A stretch of 64,000 nt of DNA from JACDAN01 sp035535195. Its GTDB lineage: Bacteria; Actinomycetota; Thermoleophilia; Gaiellales; Gaiellaceae. The position numbers and the translations under genes are program-made. The notes beneath the pieces are model-generated. The model saw only the letters and a program-made list of their open reading frames with translations. It was not told the DNA's origin and made no database searches. Location of the stretch: the NCBI GenBank assembly GCA_035535195.1, contig DATLQK010000051.1, forward strand, positions 1 through 64,000, read 5' to 3'. Of the stretch, positions 36,314 to 44,202 are shown in pieces. How positions within the stretch are numbered: the stretch's first letter is position 1; every line of letters starts with the position of its first letter.

Positions 36314-37770
36314 GAAGTGAGGTGCTCGTCCGGATGCCGGAGGAGCTCAAGCAGACTCTCGCCGGAGAGGTCGCACGAGCCGGCGCGAGCCTCAACGACG
36401 TCGCGGTGGGCATCCTTGCCTCGCGCTTCGCCGTCCCGTTCGAGCCGAGCGGCCGCAAGGGCGCGCCGCCGAAGGGCAAGGGCGACGTGCTGCTGCGCAT
36501 GCCGCCGGCGCTCAAGGAGAAGCTGCAGACCCGCGCCGCGCAGCGCGGGCGCGGCGTGAATGACCTGATCGTGGAGATCCTGGGCGAGCGACTCGGCCTC
36601 GTCGCGCCCGCCAAGAGAAAGGAACGCATGGCAACGACGAACGGCAGCTCCCCCCGCAGCGAGGACAAGGTGCGCGTCGCCGTGATCGGCGTCGGGAACT
36701 GCGCCAACTCGCTGATCCAGGGGGTCGAGTACTACAAGGACGCGCCGGAGGAGGAGTTCGTCCCCGGCCTGATGCACGTCAACCTGGGCGGGTATCACGT
36801 CCGCGACATCGAGTTCACGGCGGCCTTCGACGTCACGACGGACAAGGTCGGCAAGGACCTATCCGAGGCGATCTGGGCTCATCCGAACGACACGTATCGC
36901 TTCGCCGACGTCCCCAAGCTGGGCGTGAAGGTCTCGCGCGGGATGACCCACGACGGGATCGGCAAGTACCTCGGTGAGGTGGTCGACAAGGCGCCGGGCG
37001 ACACGGACGACGTCGTCCGGATCCTGCAAGAGACCGGCACCGATGTGGTCGTCAACTTCCTCCCGGTCGGGTCGGAAGAGGCGACTAAGTGGTACGCCGA
37101 GCAGATCCTGAACGCCGGCTGCGCGATGGTGAACTGCATGCCCGTCTTCATCGCGAAGGGCGGCTACTTCCAGAAGCAGTTCGAGGAGCGGGGGTTGCCG
37201 ATCATCGGCGACGACATCAAGTCGCAGGTCGGCGCGACGATCACCCACCGGGTCCTGACGCAGATCTTCAAGGACCGCGGCGTGCGCCTCGACCGGACGA
37301 TGCAACTGAACGTCGGAGGGAACTCGGACTTCCTGAACATGCTCGAGCGCGACCGCCTCGAGTCCAAGAAGGTCTCGAAGACGAACGCCGTCACCTCCGT
37401 CCTCGACTACGACCTGGGGGAAGAGAACGTCCACGTCGGGCCGTCGGACTACGTGCCCTGGCTCGCCGACCGCAAGTGGGCCTACATCCGGATGGAGGGG
37501 ACGACCTTCGGGAACGTCCCCCTGAACCTGGAGCTCAAGCTCGAGGTCTGGGACTCGCCGAACTCCGCCGGGATCACGATCGACGCGGTGCGGCTCGCGA
37601 AGCTCGCGCTGAACAACGGGATCTCCGGCGCGCTGGAGGCGCCGAGCGCCTACCTGATGAAGTCGCCGTCGAAGCAGATCCCCGACGCCGAGGCGCACGA
37701 TCTGGTCGAGCGCTTCATCTCGCAGAACGCGCGCAAGCCGGCGCGCGCCAAGGCCGGCGCGCAGGCCTAG
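36301..37770 (+). CDS. ino1: Inositol-3-phosphate synthase with in-frame N-terminal tandem ribbon-helix-helix region
   Basis: 489 aa as one frame. Residues 1-109 hold two RHH/HicB-like units, 'VLVRMPEELKQTLAGE' and 'VLLRMPPALKEKLQTR', each with a beta strand and two helices. Residues 110-489 are myo-inositol-1-phosphate synthase, which converts glucose-6-phosphate using NAD: 'VAVIGVGNCANSLIQG', 'NVGGNSDFLNM' and 'NSAGITIDAVRLAK'. An ATG at 36628 with AAAGGA in front can start the 380-aa enzyme alone, the usual actinobacterial length. TTG at 36301 gives a near-leaderless start; GTG at 36322 is another option. Follows the PAP2 and PIP-synthase genes. Confidence 0.9.
   Translation: MRASRSEVLVRMPEELKQTLAGEVARAGASLNDVAVGILASRFAVPFEPSGRKGAPPKGKGDVLLRMPPALKEKLQTRAAQRGRGVNDLIVEILGERLGLVAPAKRKERMATTNGSSPRSEDKVRVAVIGVGNCANSLIQGVEYYKDAPEEEFVPGLMHVNLGGYHVRDIEFTAAFDVTTDKVGKDLSEAIWAHPNDTYRFADVPKLGVKVSRGMTHDGIGKYLGEVVDKAPGDTDDVVRILQETGTDVVVNFLPVGSEEATKWYAEQILNAGCAMVNCMPVFIAKGGYFQKQFEERGLPIIGDDIKSQVGATITHRVLTQIFKDRGVRLDRTMQLNVGGNSDFLNMLERDRLESKKVSKTNAVTSVLDYDLGEENVHVGPSDYVPWLADRKWAYIRMEGTTFGNVPLNLELKLEVWDSPNSAGITIDAVRLAKLALNNGISGALEAPSAYLMKSPSKQIPDAEAHDLVERFISQNARKPARAKAGAQA
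36617..36630 (+). promoter_or_regulatory. Internal ribosome binding site and start for the Ino1 domain
   Basis: AAAGGA at 36618-36623 lies four bases before the ATG at 36628, exactly between the RHH units and the Rossmann fold. It gives a route to separate production of the enzyme from the same message. Confidence 0.6.
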
Positions 37771-37814
37771 TCCGCAAGCACTGCGTCAAGACAGGAGCAG
37801 GCGACGTTTGAAGA

Positions 37815-37858
37815 GGTAAAGGCAGGCCCGGAGAGGCGATCCGGGCCATGCCTTTACC
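37815..37858 (+). terminator. Strong hairpin after ino1
   Basis: GGTAAAGGCA-GGCCCGGA pairs with TCCGGGCC-a-TGCCTTTACC: 18 bp with one bulged base and a seven-base loop, 44 bases after the ino1 stop. No T run follows. It can terminate ino1 or be the first domain of the structured element described next. Confidence 0.75.
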
Positions 37859-37957
37859 AAGGGCGTGCGCGGCCTGAACCCTCCGGCCCCGCCTGGGGAG
37901 AGCCAAGCTCTCGTCGGTGCCTCCTCCAGAATCTATCGTGCATTTTCCTTGGTAAAC
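37853..37957. ncRNA. Possible structured RNA element closed by a 10-bp helix
   Basis: TTTACCAAGG (37853-37862) is the exact complement of CCTTGGTAAA (37948-37957), enclosing 85 bases with further pairings such as GAGAGC/GCTCTC. The first strand overlaps the closing strand of the preceding hairpin, so the two folds exclude each other, as in switch-like leaders. The 302-base gap (37771-38072) has no coding evidence. No known riboswitch core was recognised, and the strand is not certain. Confidence 0.4.
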
Positions 37958-38072
37958 GTCCAATTCTGTGTGCCTTTCCTGACGCAAATCGGCCGGTCAA
38001 TGATCTTTCCGAATTTCAAGGTGCTTTCTTGATGGTTCAATCGCCGGAACCCCGGCGGTAGACTCGAGGTCC

Positions 38073-39806
38073 GTGGCGCTTCGCATCTGTCTCGTCACGC
38101 CGTTCGCATGGTCGCAGCCGCACGACGTGAACGAGCACGTCGCCGGCGCGGCCGCGGCCCTGCGCGAGCTCGGGCACGAGGTGAGTGTGCTGGCGCCGTC
38201 GAACCGCGCCGCGGACCTCCTCGCCGGACGGCGCGCGCTCCTCGACGGCGCCCGACGGGACGTGATCGCGCTCGGGCCCGCGGTGCCCATCTCGCGCCGC
38301 AGCAGGATCGGGCTCCCGGTCGGGGTCCGAGCGAACCTCGCCCTCGCGCTTGCGCGGGGCGACTTCGACGTGGTCCACGGCTTCGAACCCGGCCTGCCGA
38401 GCCTGTCCTACCTCGCGCTGCGCGACGCCCGCTCGCTCGCCGTCGCGACGTTCTTCTCGCTCGAGCGGCTCGGGTACCCGCCCGGAAAGGCGCAGCGCAA
38501 GCGGCTGCTCGCCCGGGTCGACGCACTCCTCGCCACGTCGGAGGCGACTGCCGAGGCAGCCGCGCTCCGCTTTCCCGGGGAGTTCCGGCAGGTGCCGATC
38601 GGAGTCGACACGGAGCTCTTCACCCACGGGCCAAAACGGGAGCTCGTCGTCTGCGAGTGGCGGACCGGGGAGCGACCGCTCACGCGGGCCGTGGTCTCGG
38701 TGCTCAAGGAGCTGCCGGACTGGGAACTCGTGCTCCTCCGGACGAAGCGGCTCTCCGGCCGTCCCTCGATCCCGCCCTCGGTGCGCGGGCGCGTCCACGT
38801 GCGGACCGCGCTCTCCGGGGCGGTGCGCGCACCGCTCCTAAACGAGGCTGCGATCTTCGTCCCCGCTCTCGACGGGCTCGCCCGAGTCCGGCTCGAGGCC
38901 GCGGCTGCAGGAGCCGCGATCGCGGCTCCACCCGGGATGCTGGACCAGCCGGCGCTGGCCGCTGCCGCCGTCGGACGGCTGGCGGACAACGACGAGCTCC
39001 GTGCGAGCGAGCAGGCGGCGGCGCGCGACGCGGCGGCGGGTCAGAGCTTCGCCGACCTGGGGCGGGAGCTCGACGAGCTGTACGGACGCCTCGGCGGCCG
39101 CCGGCGGACGAGAGGCCGTGCGTCCGACCCGCTCGCCGACCGGCCCTGGATCGACTGTGACCTCCACCTGCACACCTCGTGGTCGAGCGACTGCCTCGTC
39201 GAGCCGGCCGAACTCGTCGACCACGCGGTGGCGATCGGCCTCGGGGCGATCGCGGTCACCGACCACAACGAGTTCGGCGGCGCGCTCGAAGTGGCCGAGC
39301 TCGCGCAGGACCGGGGGCTGACGGTGATCCCGGGCGAGGAGATCAAGACCGACGGTCAGGGCGAGGTGATCGGCCTCTTCCTCGAGCGCCAGATCGCGCG
39401 CGGCATGTCGTTCGAGGACACGATCGCCGCGATCCGGGAGCAGAACGGCCTCGTCTACCTCCCCCACCCCTTCGACCGGATGCACGCGATCCCCGACGCG
39501 GCCACGCTCCACCGTCACCTGGCGGACATCGACGTGTTCGAGGTCTACAACGCGCGGCTCCTGCTCGAGCAGTACAACGAGGAGGCACTCCGCTTCGCCC
39601 GCAAGTACAACCTGACCATGGGCGCCGGCTCCGACGGCCACGTCCTCCAGGGCGTCGGCACGGGCGGGGTGCGGATGCGGGCGTTCGAGGGGCCGGAGGA
39701 GTTCCTCGTCAGCCTGCGCAGCGCCGAGATGCTCCGCCGCCCGCGGTCGCTTGCGTACCTCCAGGCGCTCAAGTGGACGGCGCAAGTCAAGGAAAGAGTC
39801 CGCTAG
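38073..39806 (+). CDS. GT4 glycosyltransferase fused to a PHP metal-hydrolase domain
   Basis: 577 aa. Residues 1-340 look like a GT4/GT-B glycosyltransferase: 'ICLVTPFAWSQPHDVNEHV' start, 'DVVHGFEPGLPSL', 'QVPIGVDTELF' and 'RLEAAAAGAAIAAP'. The usual E-x7-E is weakened. Residues 360-577 are a PHP domain with 'DLHLHTSWSSD', 'VTDHNEFGG', 'IPGEEIKT', 'YLPHPFDRM' and 'GAGSDGH', all metal ligands present. PHP enzymes hydrolyse phosphoesters. The pair could glycosylate and dephosphorylate one lipid or sugar-phosphate, possibly inositol-linked given the upstream genes. GTG start at 38073. Confidence 0.85.
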   Translation: MALRICLVTPFAWSQPHDVNEHVAGAAAALRELGHEVSVLAPSNRAADLLAGRRALLDGARRDVIALGPAVPISRRSRIGLPVGVRANLALALARGDFDVVHGFEPGLPSLSYLALRDARSLAVATFFSLERLGYPPGKAQRKRLLARVDALLATSEATAEAAALRFPGEFRQVPIGVDTELFTHGPKRELVVCEWRTGERPLTRAVVSVLKELPDWELVLLRTKRLSGRPSIPPSVRGRVHVRTALSGAVRAPLLNEAAIFVPALDGLARVRLEAAAAGAAIAAPPGMLDQPALAAAAVGRLADNDELRASEQAAARDAAAGQSFADLGRELDELYGRLGGRRRTRGRASDPLADRPWIDCDLHLHTSWSSDCLVEPAELVDHAVAIGLGAIAVTDHNEFGGALEVAELAQDRGLTVIPGEEIKTDGQGEVIGLFLERQIARGMSFEDTIAAIREQNGLVYLPHPFDRMHAIPDAATLHRHLADIDVFEVYNARLLLEQYNEEALRFARKYNLTMGAGSDGHVLQGVGTGGVRMRAFEGPEEFLVSLRSAEMLRRPRSLAYLQALKWTAQVKERVR

Positions 39807-39821
39807 AGGAGAACCCAGTCC

Positions 39822-40412
39822 GTGCCGCCCTTGAGCCCAGTGACGGACGAAATCCACGAGCGCTATCTGCAGAAGGCGATCACCGAGATCAACGACCTCG
39901 GGGACGAGATCACGCGGTCCGACGAGTCCCGCGTGCCGGCGCTCGGATCGGGGCATCCGCTGGCGGACATCATGCTCCTCAAGTTCCGGCCGCAGCAGTC
40001 GGAGATCCAGGAGGGCGTCGCGTTCTACGGCCGCGCGGGGCAGGCGATCCTCAAGTCCCTCCAGCGCCTCCACGTCGACCCGATGGCCGTCTACGGCACG
40101 AACTGCTTCAAGTTCGACGGCGGCGACGAGGAGCAGGCGGCGGCCTGGCTCACGCGCGAGCTGCACATCGTCCAGCCGAAGCTCGTCGTCGTGATGGGCG
40201 AGGATGCGCTCGCCTTCCTGACCGGGCTCGAGTTCCCACTCGCCGCGCAGCTCGAGGCGAGCGTCGGTGTGGTGCAGCAATGGACGCCGACGATCGAAGC
40301 GCTCTCGGTCCCCGACATCGACGCCTCGCTCGACGAGCAGGCCTCGAAGACACGCTTTTGGCAGGCGCTGAAGGCGCTCGGCCCATGGTGGGCCGAGCTT
40401 CCGCCCTACTGA
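39822..40412 (+). CDS. Uracil-DNA glycosylase superfamily protein, divergent
   Basis: 196 aa from GTG at 39822. 'FYGRAGQAILKSLQRL' matches the UDG family 4-like 'GxAGxxL' region, and 'VYGTNCFKF' replaces the usual 'xTNxVKxRP'. 'KLVVVMGEDALAFLTG' fits the mid-sheet strand. The Fe-S cysteines of family 4 are absent and the catalytic motif A is altered ('GSGHPLADIM'). It may be a DNA repair enzyme of a minor class or a non-catalytic relative. Confidence 0.65.
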   Translation: MPPLSPVTDEIHERYLQKAITEINDLGDEITRSDESRVPALGSGHPLADIMLLKFRPQQSEIQEGVAFYGRAGQAILKSLQRLHVDPMAVYGTNCFKFDGGDEEQAAAWLTRELHIVQPKLVVVMGEDALAFLTGLEFPLAAQLEASVGVVQQWTPTIEALSVPDIDASLDEQASKTRFWQALKALGPWWAELPPY

Positions 40413-41188
40413 CCCCTCGGGCGGGCGCGTTCGCGCTGCTCGCCGCGGCGCTCGGGGTCTACTACGCCGTCGTCGACGAGCTCGACGACCTGTCGAAGTG
40501 GTGGGAGCTCGCGTTCCTCGCGGTTTGCCTGCTCCCGGCCGTCTTCGGGCTCGTCTGGCTGGCGCTCCCGTGGCGGCGCTACGAGCGGCTCCCGCTCGCG
40601 GCGGCGGCGCTCCTGGTGCTGACCGTGCTCCTCGAGCTGGCAGGGCTCGACGCGCTCGCGAACTTCTCGAAGCTCGCGGTGATGACCGCGCTCGCCTGGT
40701 GGTTCCTCTCGTTCTTCGAGAGCGTCCTCTGGGTGGCGCTCGTGGCGCTCGTGATCCCCGTCGTCGACTCGTTCTCAGTCTGGCGCGGGCCGACGAAGCA
40801 CATCGTCGAGGAGCAGCCGCAGGTCTTCGACGTCTTCTCGTTCGCGTTCCCGTCGCCGGGTGGCCTCAGCTCGGCGCACCTCGGGCTTCCCGACCTGATG
40901 TTCTTCGCACTCTTCCTCGCCGCCGCCGACCGCTGGCGGCTGCGCGTCGGCTGGACGTGGCTCGCGATGACGATCTCCCTGGGAGCGACGATGTGGCTCG
41001 CGGTCGGCTGGGGCGTTGCAGGCCTCCCCGCGCTCCCGGGCATCGCCTTCGGCTTCCTGATCCCGAACGCGGACATCCTCTGGCGCGAGTACCAACGCTG
41101 GCGCCGGGACCGCCCAAGTGACAACTTGTTACATGGGCGGGAGGGCGAGCAGAACGGCGCGGAGAGCCGCGAGGCGGCCCGCAAGTAA
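40385..41188 (+). CDS. Presenilin-like polytopic membrane protein
   Basis: 267 aa with about eight membrane helices. Three features resemble A22 intramembrane aspartyl proteases: 'VIPVVDSFSV' (Asp about 128 in a helix), 'LGLPDLMFF' (Asp about 169, compare GxGD) and 'LPALPGIAF' (PAL-like motif about 215). Order and spacing are as in presenilin/SPP. The ATG at 40385 overlaps the UDG-like gene by 28 bases. The C-terminal 25 residues are polar. The first Gly-x-Gly-Asp is Gly-Leu-Pro-Asp, so activity needs proof. Confidence 0.6.
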   Translation: MVGRASALLTPRAGAFALLAAALGVYYAVVDELDDLSKWWELAFLAVCLLPAVFGLVWLALPWRRYERLPLAAAALLVLTVLLELAGLDALANFSKLAVMTALAWWFLSFFESVLWVALVALVIPVVDSFSVWRGPTKHIVEEQPQVFDVFSFAFPSPGGLSSAHLGLPDLMFFALFLAAADRWRLRVGWTWLAMTISLGATMWLAVGWGVAGLPALPGIAFGFLIPNADILWREYQRWRRDRPSDNLLHGREGEQNGAESREAARK

Positions 41189-41199
41189 CAAGTTGTTAC
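41118..41199. terminator. Paired palindromes at a convergent gene end
   Basis: GTGACAACTTGTTAC (41118-41132) and GTAACAAGTTGTTAC (41185-41199) are near-identical 15-base palindromes that also pair with each other, with a 52-base loop. They sit over the stop of the membrane protein and the stop of rlmD. Likely a two-way terminator, though a protein-binding pair is possible. Confidence 0.6.
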
Positions 41200-42566
41200 G
41201 AGCCTTCGCGCTCGAGCAACGAGACGCTCTCGACGTGAGGCGTGTGCGGGAACATGTCGACCGGGCGGACCCGCCGTAGCTCGTAGCCCCAGTCGGCCTT
41301 CAGCTCCTTCGCGTTTCCCGCCAGGGTCGTCGGGTTGCAGGAGACGTACACGATCCGCGGCGCGCCGATGCGGCCGAGCCGCCGGACCGCCTTCTTCGAG
41401 AGCCCCGCACGGGGCGGGTCGACGACGACGACGTCCGGCGCCCCGGACCGGTCGAGCAGCTCCTCGATCGCCTGCCCGACGTCGCCCGCGTAGAACGCGG
41501 CGTTCGCGATCCCGTTGAGGTCGGCGTTCTCGAGCGCGCACGCCACCGACTCCTCCGAGATGTCGATGCCCCAGACCGTCAGGGCGTTCCGGGCCATGGC
41601 GAGGCCGATCGTGCCGATCCCGCAGTAGAGGTCCCAGACCGTCTCGTCGCCGGTCAGCCCCGCGTACTCGACCGCGAGCTCGTAGAGCCGCTCGGCCATG
41701 GCCGTGTTCGTCTGGAGGAACGCGGTCGGGCGGATCCGGTAGCGCTGCCCGAGCAGCTCCTCCTCGATCGCTTCCTCCCCCCAGAGGAGCGTCGTCGGCA
41801 GGTTCGTCACCTCGGCCGGCGTCTCGTTCACCGCGTGGTGGATCGACCGAACCTCCGGGAAGCGCCTCAGCGTCGCAACCAGGCCGTCGGCGTCGTGCAA
41901 CGGCCCCGGCGCCGTCACGAGCTGGACGAGCACCTGCCCCGTGTTGCGGCCCTCGCGGTACACGAGATGACGCAGGTAGCCGGTCTGCTCGGCCTGGTCG
42001 AACGCCGAGAGCCCGGCCTCCCTCGCCCATTCACGCGCCGCCAGTCGAACGGCGTTGCCGAGATCGGTTGTCAGCCAACAGCGCTCGATGTCCAGCACCT
42101 CGTCCCAGCGGCCGGCGCGGTGGAACCCGAGGCCGGGGCCGTCGGGCGTGGCCGTCCAGGAGTACTCGAGCTTGTTGCGGTAGTGGAAGATCGACTCGGC
42201 CGGGACGATCGCCTCCAGGGGCGGTTCCGGGATCCCGCCGATCCGCACGAGCGCGTCGCGCACCTGGCCGGCCTTCGACTCCAGCTGCGTCTCGTACCCG
42301 AGGTCCTGGAACCGGCAGCCGCCGCACGCCGGGTAGTGCTCGCAGGGCGCGTCGACCCGCAGCGGGCTCGGCTCGAGCACCTCCACCGCGACGGCCTCCG
42401 CATGGCGCCGCTGCACCTTGGTCACCCTGGCTCGGACCTTGTCGCCGGGGAGGCCGCGCCGCACGAAGACGACGAACCCGTTCAGCCGCGCGACGCCGTT
42501 CCCGCCGAACGCGAGCGACTCGACCGAGAGATCGAGCTCCTGGTCCCGGCTGACCGGCGCGGCCAT
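41196..42566 (-). CDS. rlmD: 23S rRNA (uracil-C5)-methyltransferase, RlmD/TrmA family
   Basis: 456 aa. N-terminal TRAM domain ('VESLAFGGNGVARL' ... 'GDKVRARV'), [4Fe-4S] cysteines in 'CEHYPACGGCRFQ' with a fourth ahead, SAM site 'VWDLYCGIGTIGLAMA', 'VVDPPRAGLSKK' and catalytic Cys in 'YVSCNPTTLAGN'. Methylates a uracil C5 in rRNA; which position cannot be read from sequence. Divergent from the BtuF-like gene. Confidence 0.93.
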   Translation of the reverse strand: MAAPVSRDQELDLSVESLAFGGNGVARLNGFVVFVRRGLPGDKVRARVTKVQRRHAEAVAVEVLEPSPLRVDAPCEHYPACGGCRFQDLGYETQLESKAGQVRDALVRIGGIPEPPLEAIVPAESIFHYRNKLEYSWTATPDGPGLGFHRAGRWDEVLDIERCWLTTDLGNAVRLAAREWAREAGLSAFDQAEQTGYLRHLVYREGRNTGQVLVQLVTAPGPLHDADGLVATLRRFPEVRSIHHAVNETPAEVTNLPTTLLWGEEAIEEELLGQRYRIRPTAFLQTNTAMAERLYELAVEYAGLTGDETVWDLYCGIGTIGLAMARNALTVWGIDISEESVACALENADLNGIANAAFYAGDVGQAIEELLDRSGAPDVVVVDPPRAGLSKKAVRRLGRIGAPRIVYVSCNPTTLAGNAKELKADWGYELRRVRPVDMFPHTPHVESVSLLEREGS

Positions 42567-42601
42567 CGGGCCAGCCTAGCGCCGGGCTACCCTCGACCCT
42601 G

Positions 42602-43513
42602 ATGCGGATCTGCTCGCTGCTGCCGAGCGCCACCGAGATCGTCGGCCACCTCGGCCTTACCGAGTCGCTCGTCGGAGTCTCGGAGGAGTGCGACTGGCCG
42701 GAGGGCGTCGATCGGCTCCCGGTCGTCACGGCTTCGCGCGTCGACCCCGCCGAGCTGACGAGCCTCGAGATCGACGCGGCCGTCCGGAGCGCGCTCCAGG
42801 ACGGACCCTCGCTCTACGCCCTGGACGAGGGGCTCGTCGCCGAGCTCGCGCCGGACGTAATCCTGACGCAGGACCTCTGCACGGTCTGCGCCGTCTCCGG
42901 CGACGAGGTCGCGACGCTGTGTCCGGTCGGCGCCGAGGTGATCTCGCTCAACCCAACGACCCTGGAGGAGATCGCCGAGTCGGTCGAGAGCCTCGCGCGG
43001 CGGCTCGGCGTCGAGGAGCGCGGCGCGGCCGTCGCGAACGAGATGCGCGAGCGGATCGCGGCGCTCCGGACGAGCGTCGCCGGCCTTCCGCAGCGGAGGA
43101 TCTTCGTCGCCGAGTGGCTCGAGCCGCCGTTCGCGGCCGGACACTGGGTGCCGGAGATGGCGGAGACCGCCGGCGGCGTCGACGTCCTCGGGCGAGCGGG
43201 CAGGCCGTCCTTTGGCGTCACGTGGGAGGACGTCCGCGCGGCCGAGCCGGAGCTCGTGGTGGTCGCGGCCTGCGGCTTCGACGCGCGACGTGCCGCCGCC
43301 GAGGCGGACGGGATCGAGTTCCCCGCGCCGGCGGTCGCGGTCGACGCGAACGCGTACTACTCGCGGCCGGCGCCGCGGGTCGTCCAGGGGATCGCGCAGC
43401 TCGCGTTCCTCCTTCACCCGGACGCGGTTCCGGACCCGAGGCTGCCGGCGGTTCAGCTGATGTCGCGCCAGGCGGCCGACGCCGCGCCGAGCACGGCCGC
43501 GCCGAGCGCGTAG
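42602..43513 (+). CDS. BtuF-like cobalamin-binding protein without signal peptide
   Basis: 303 aa. Periplasmic-binding-protein fold of the BtuF/TroA type: 'ICSLLPSATEIVGHLGL', 'VGVSEECDWPEGV', 'PDVILTQDLCTVCAV', and 'EPELVVVAACGFD'. It starts directly with the domain and has no signal peptide, so it is cytoplasmic, unlike BtuF of the uptake system. This class is common in Actinobacteria but its job is unclear. The 3' end overlaps the convergent ABC permease gene by 61 bases. Confidence 0.85.
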   Translation: MRICSLLPSATEIVGHLGLTESLVGVSEECDWPEGVDRLPVVTASRVDPAELTSLEIDAAVRSALQDGPSLYALDEGLVAELAPDVILTQDLCTVCAVSGDEVATLCPVGAEVISLNPTTLEEIAESVESLARRLGVEERGAAVANEMRERIAALRTSVAGLPQRRIFVAEWLEPPFAAGHWVPEMAETAGGVDVLGRAGRPSFGVTWEDVRAAEPELVVVAACGFDARRAAAEADGIEFPAPAVAVDANAYYSRPAPRVVQGIAQLAFLLHPDAVPDPRLPAVQLMSRQAADAAPSTAAPSA

Positions 43514-44202
43514 ACGGCGGCGAGGAGCCCGGCGGTCCAGAGACCGAAGGAGTACTGCGTGGCCTCCTGGGTGTGCTCTGCCGAGACCTCGTGCCCGGTC
43601 AACCGGTCGATCACTGCGCCCGGCAGGTAGTCCGCGAAGTGTTCGAACCGGACGCCGATCAGCGGCTCGACGACGAGGAACCATACGAAGGCGGCGATGA
43701 TCGCGCCCACCTGGGACTGGATCAGCGCGCCGAGGCCCGCGCCGAGGATCCCCCAGAGCGCGGATGCGACCACGAGCCTCCCGATCAGCTCCCACTGGTC
43801 GCGGTGCAGCACCGGCGAGATCCAGAACAGGGCGGTCACGAGCACGACGACGACGGACAGCGCCGTCAGGATCGCGCCGGTCCCGAACGAGACCGCGTAC
43901 TTCGCCGCCATCACCCGCTCGCGCTGCGGCGTCGCGAGGAAGGTCTGCGTGATCGTCCCGTGCCGGTACTCCCAGGTGACGATCAGGATCCCGAGGATCA
44001 GCGCGAAGATCACGCCGGTCGTCGCGACGGTGAGTACGTCGAACGTGACGATCTCGTCGGCATTGGGGACGAAATCGGGGCCACCGCCACTCGCCGTCGA
44101 GCCCGAGCCGAGCACGTCGAGCGCCATCAGCGCGAGGACGAGGCCGAGCAGCGTCCTCGGCGCCGTCCGGACCTTCAGCGCTTCGGCTTGAAGAAGCCTC
44201 AC
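43453..44202 (-). CDS. ABC-2 type transporter permease
   Basis: 249 aa with six membrane helices. 'LQAEALKVRTAPRT' at the start is typical of ABC-2 permeases of the NatB/YhaP type, as is 'WEYRHGTITQTFLATPQRERV' between helices 2 and 3. The GTG at 44202 overlaps the ATPase gene stop by four bases, so the two subunits are coupled. Substrate unknown; such pairs often export drugs or peptides, or lipids. Confidence 0.9.
   Translation of the reverse strand: MRLLQAEALKVRTAPRTLLGLVLALMALDVLGSGSTASGGGPDFVPNADEIVTFDVLTVATTGVIFALILGILIVTWEYRHGTITQTFLATPQRERVMAAKYAVSFGTGAILTALSVVVVLVTALFWISPVLHRDQWELIGRLVVASALWGILGAGLGALIQSQVGAIIAAFVWFLVVEPLIGVRFEHFADYLPGAVIDRLTGHEVSAEHTQEATQYSFGLWTAGLLAAVYALGAAVLGAASAAWRDIS

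Noticed and set aside
37853..37957. Match of the gap after ino1 to known riboswitches (glycine, ydaO/c-di-AMP, SAM, TPP, cobalamin) or to small SRP RNA
   Set aside because: Conserved core sequences of these classes were looked for on both strands and not found, so only a generic structured element is reported.
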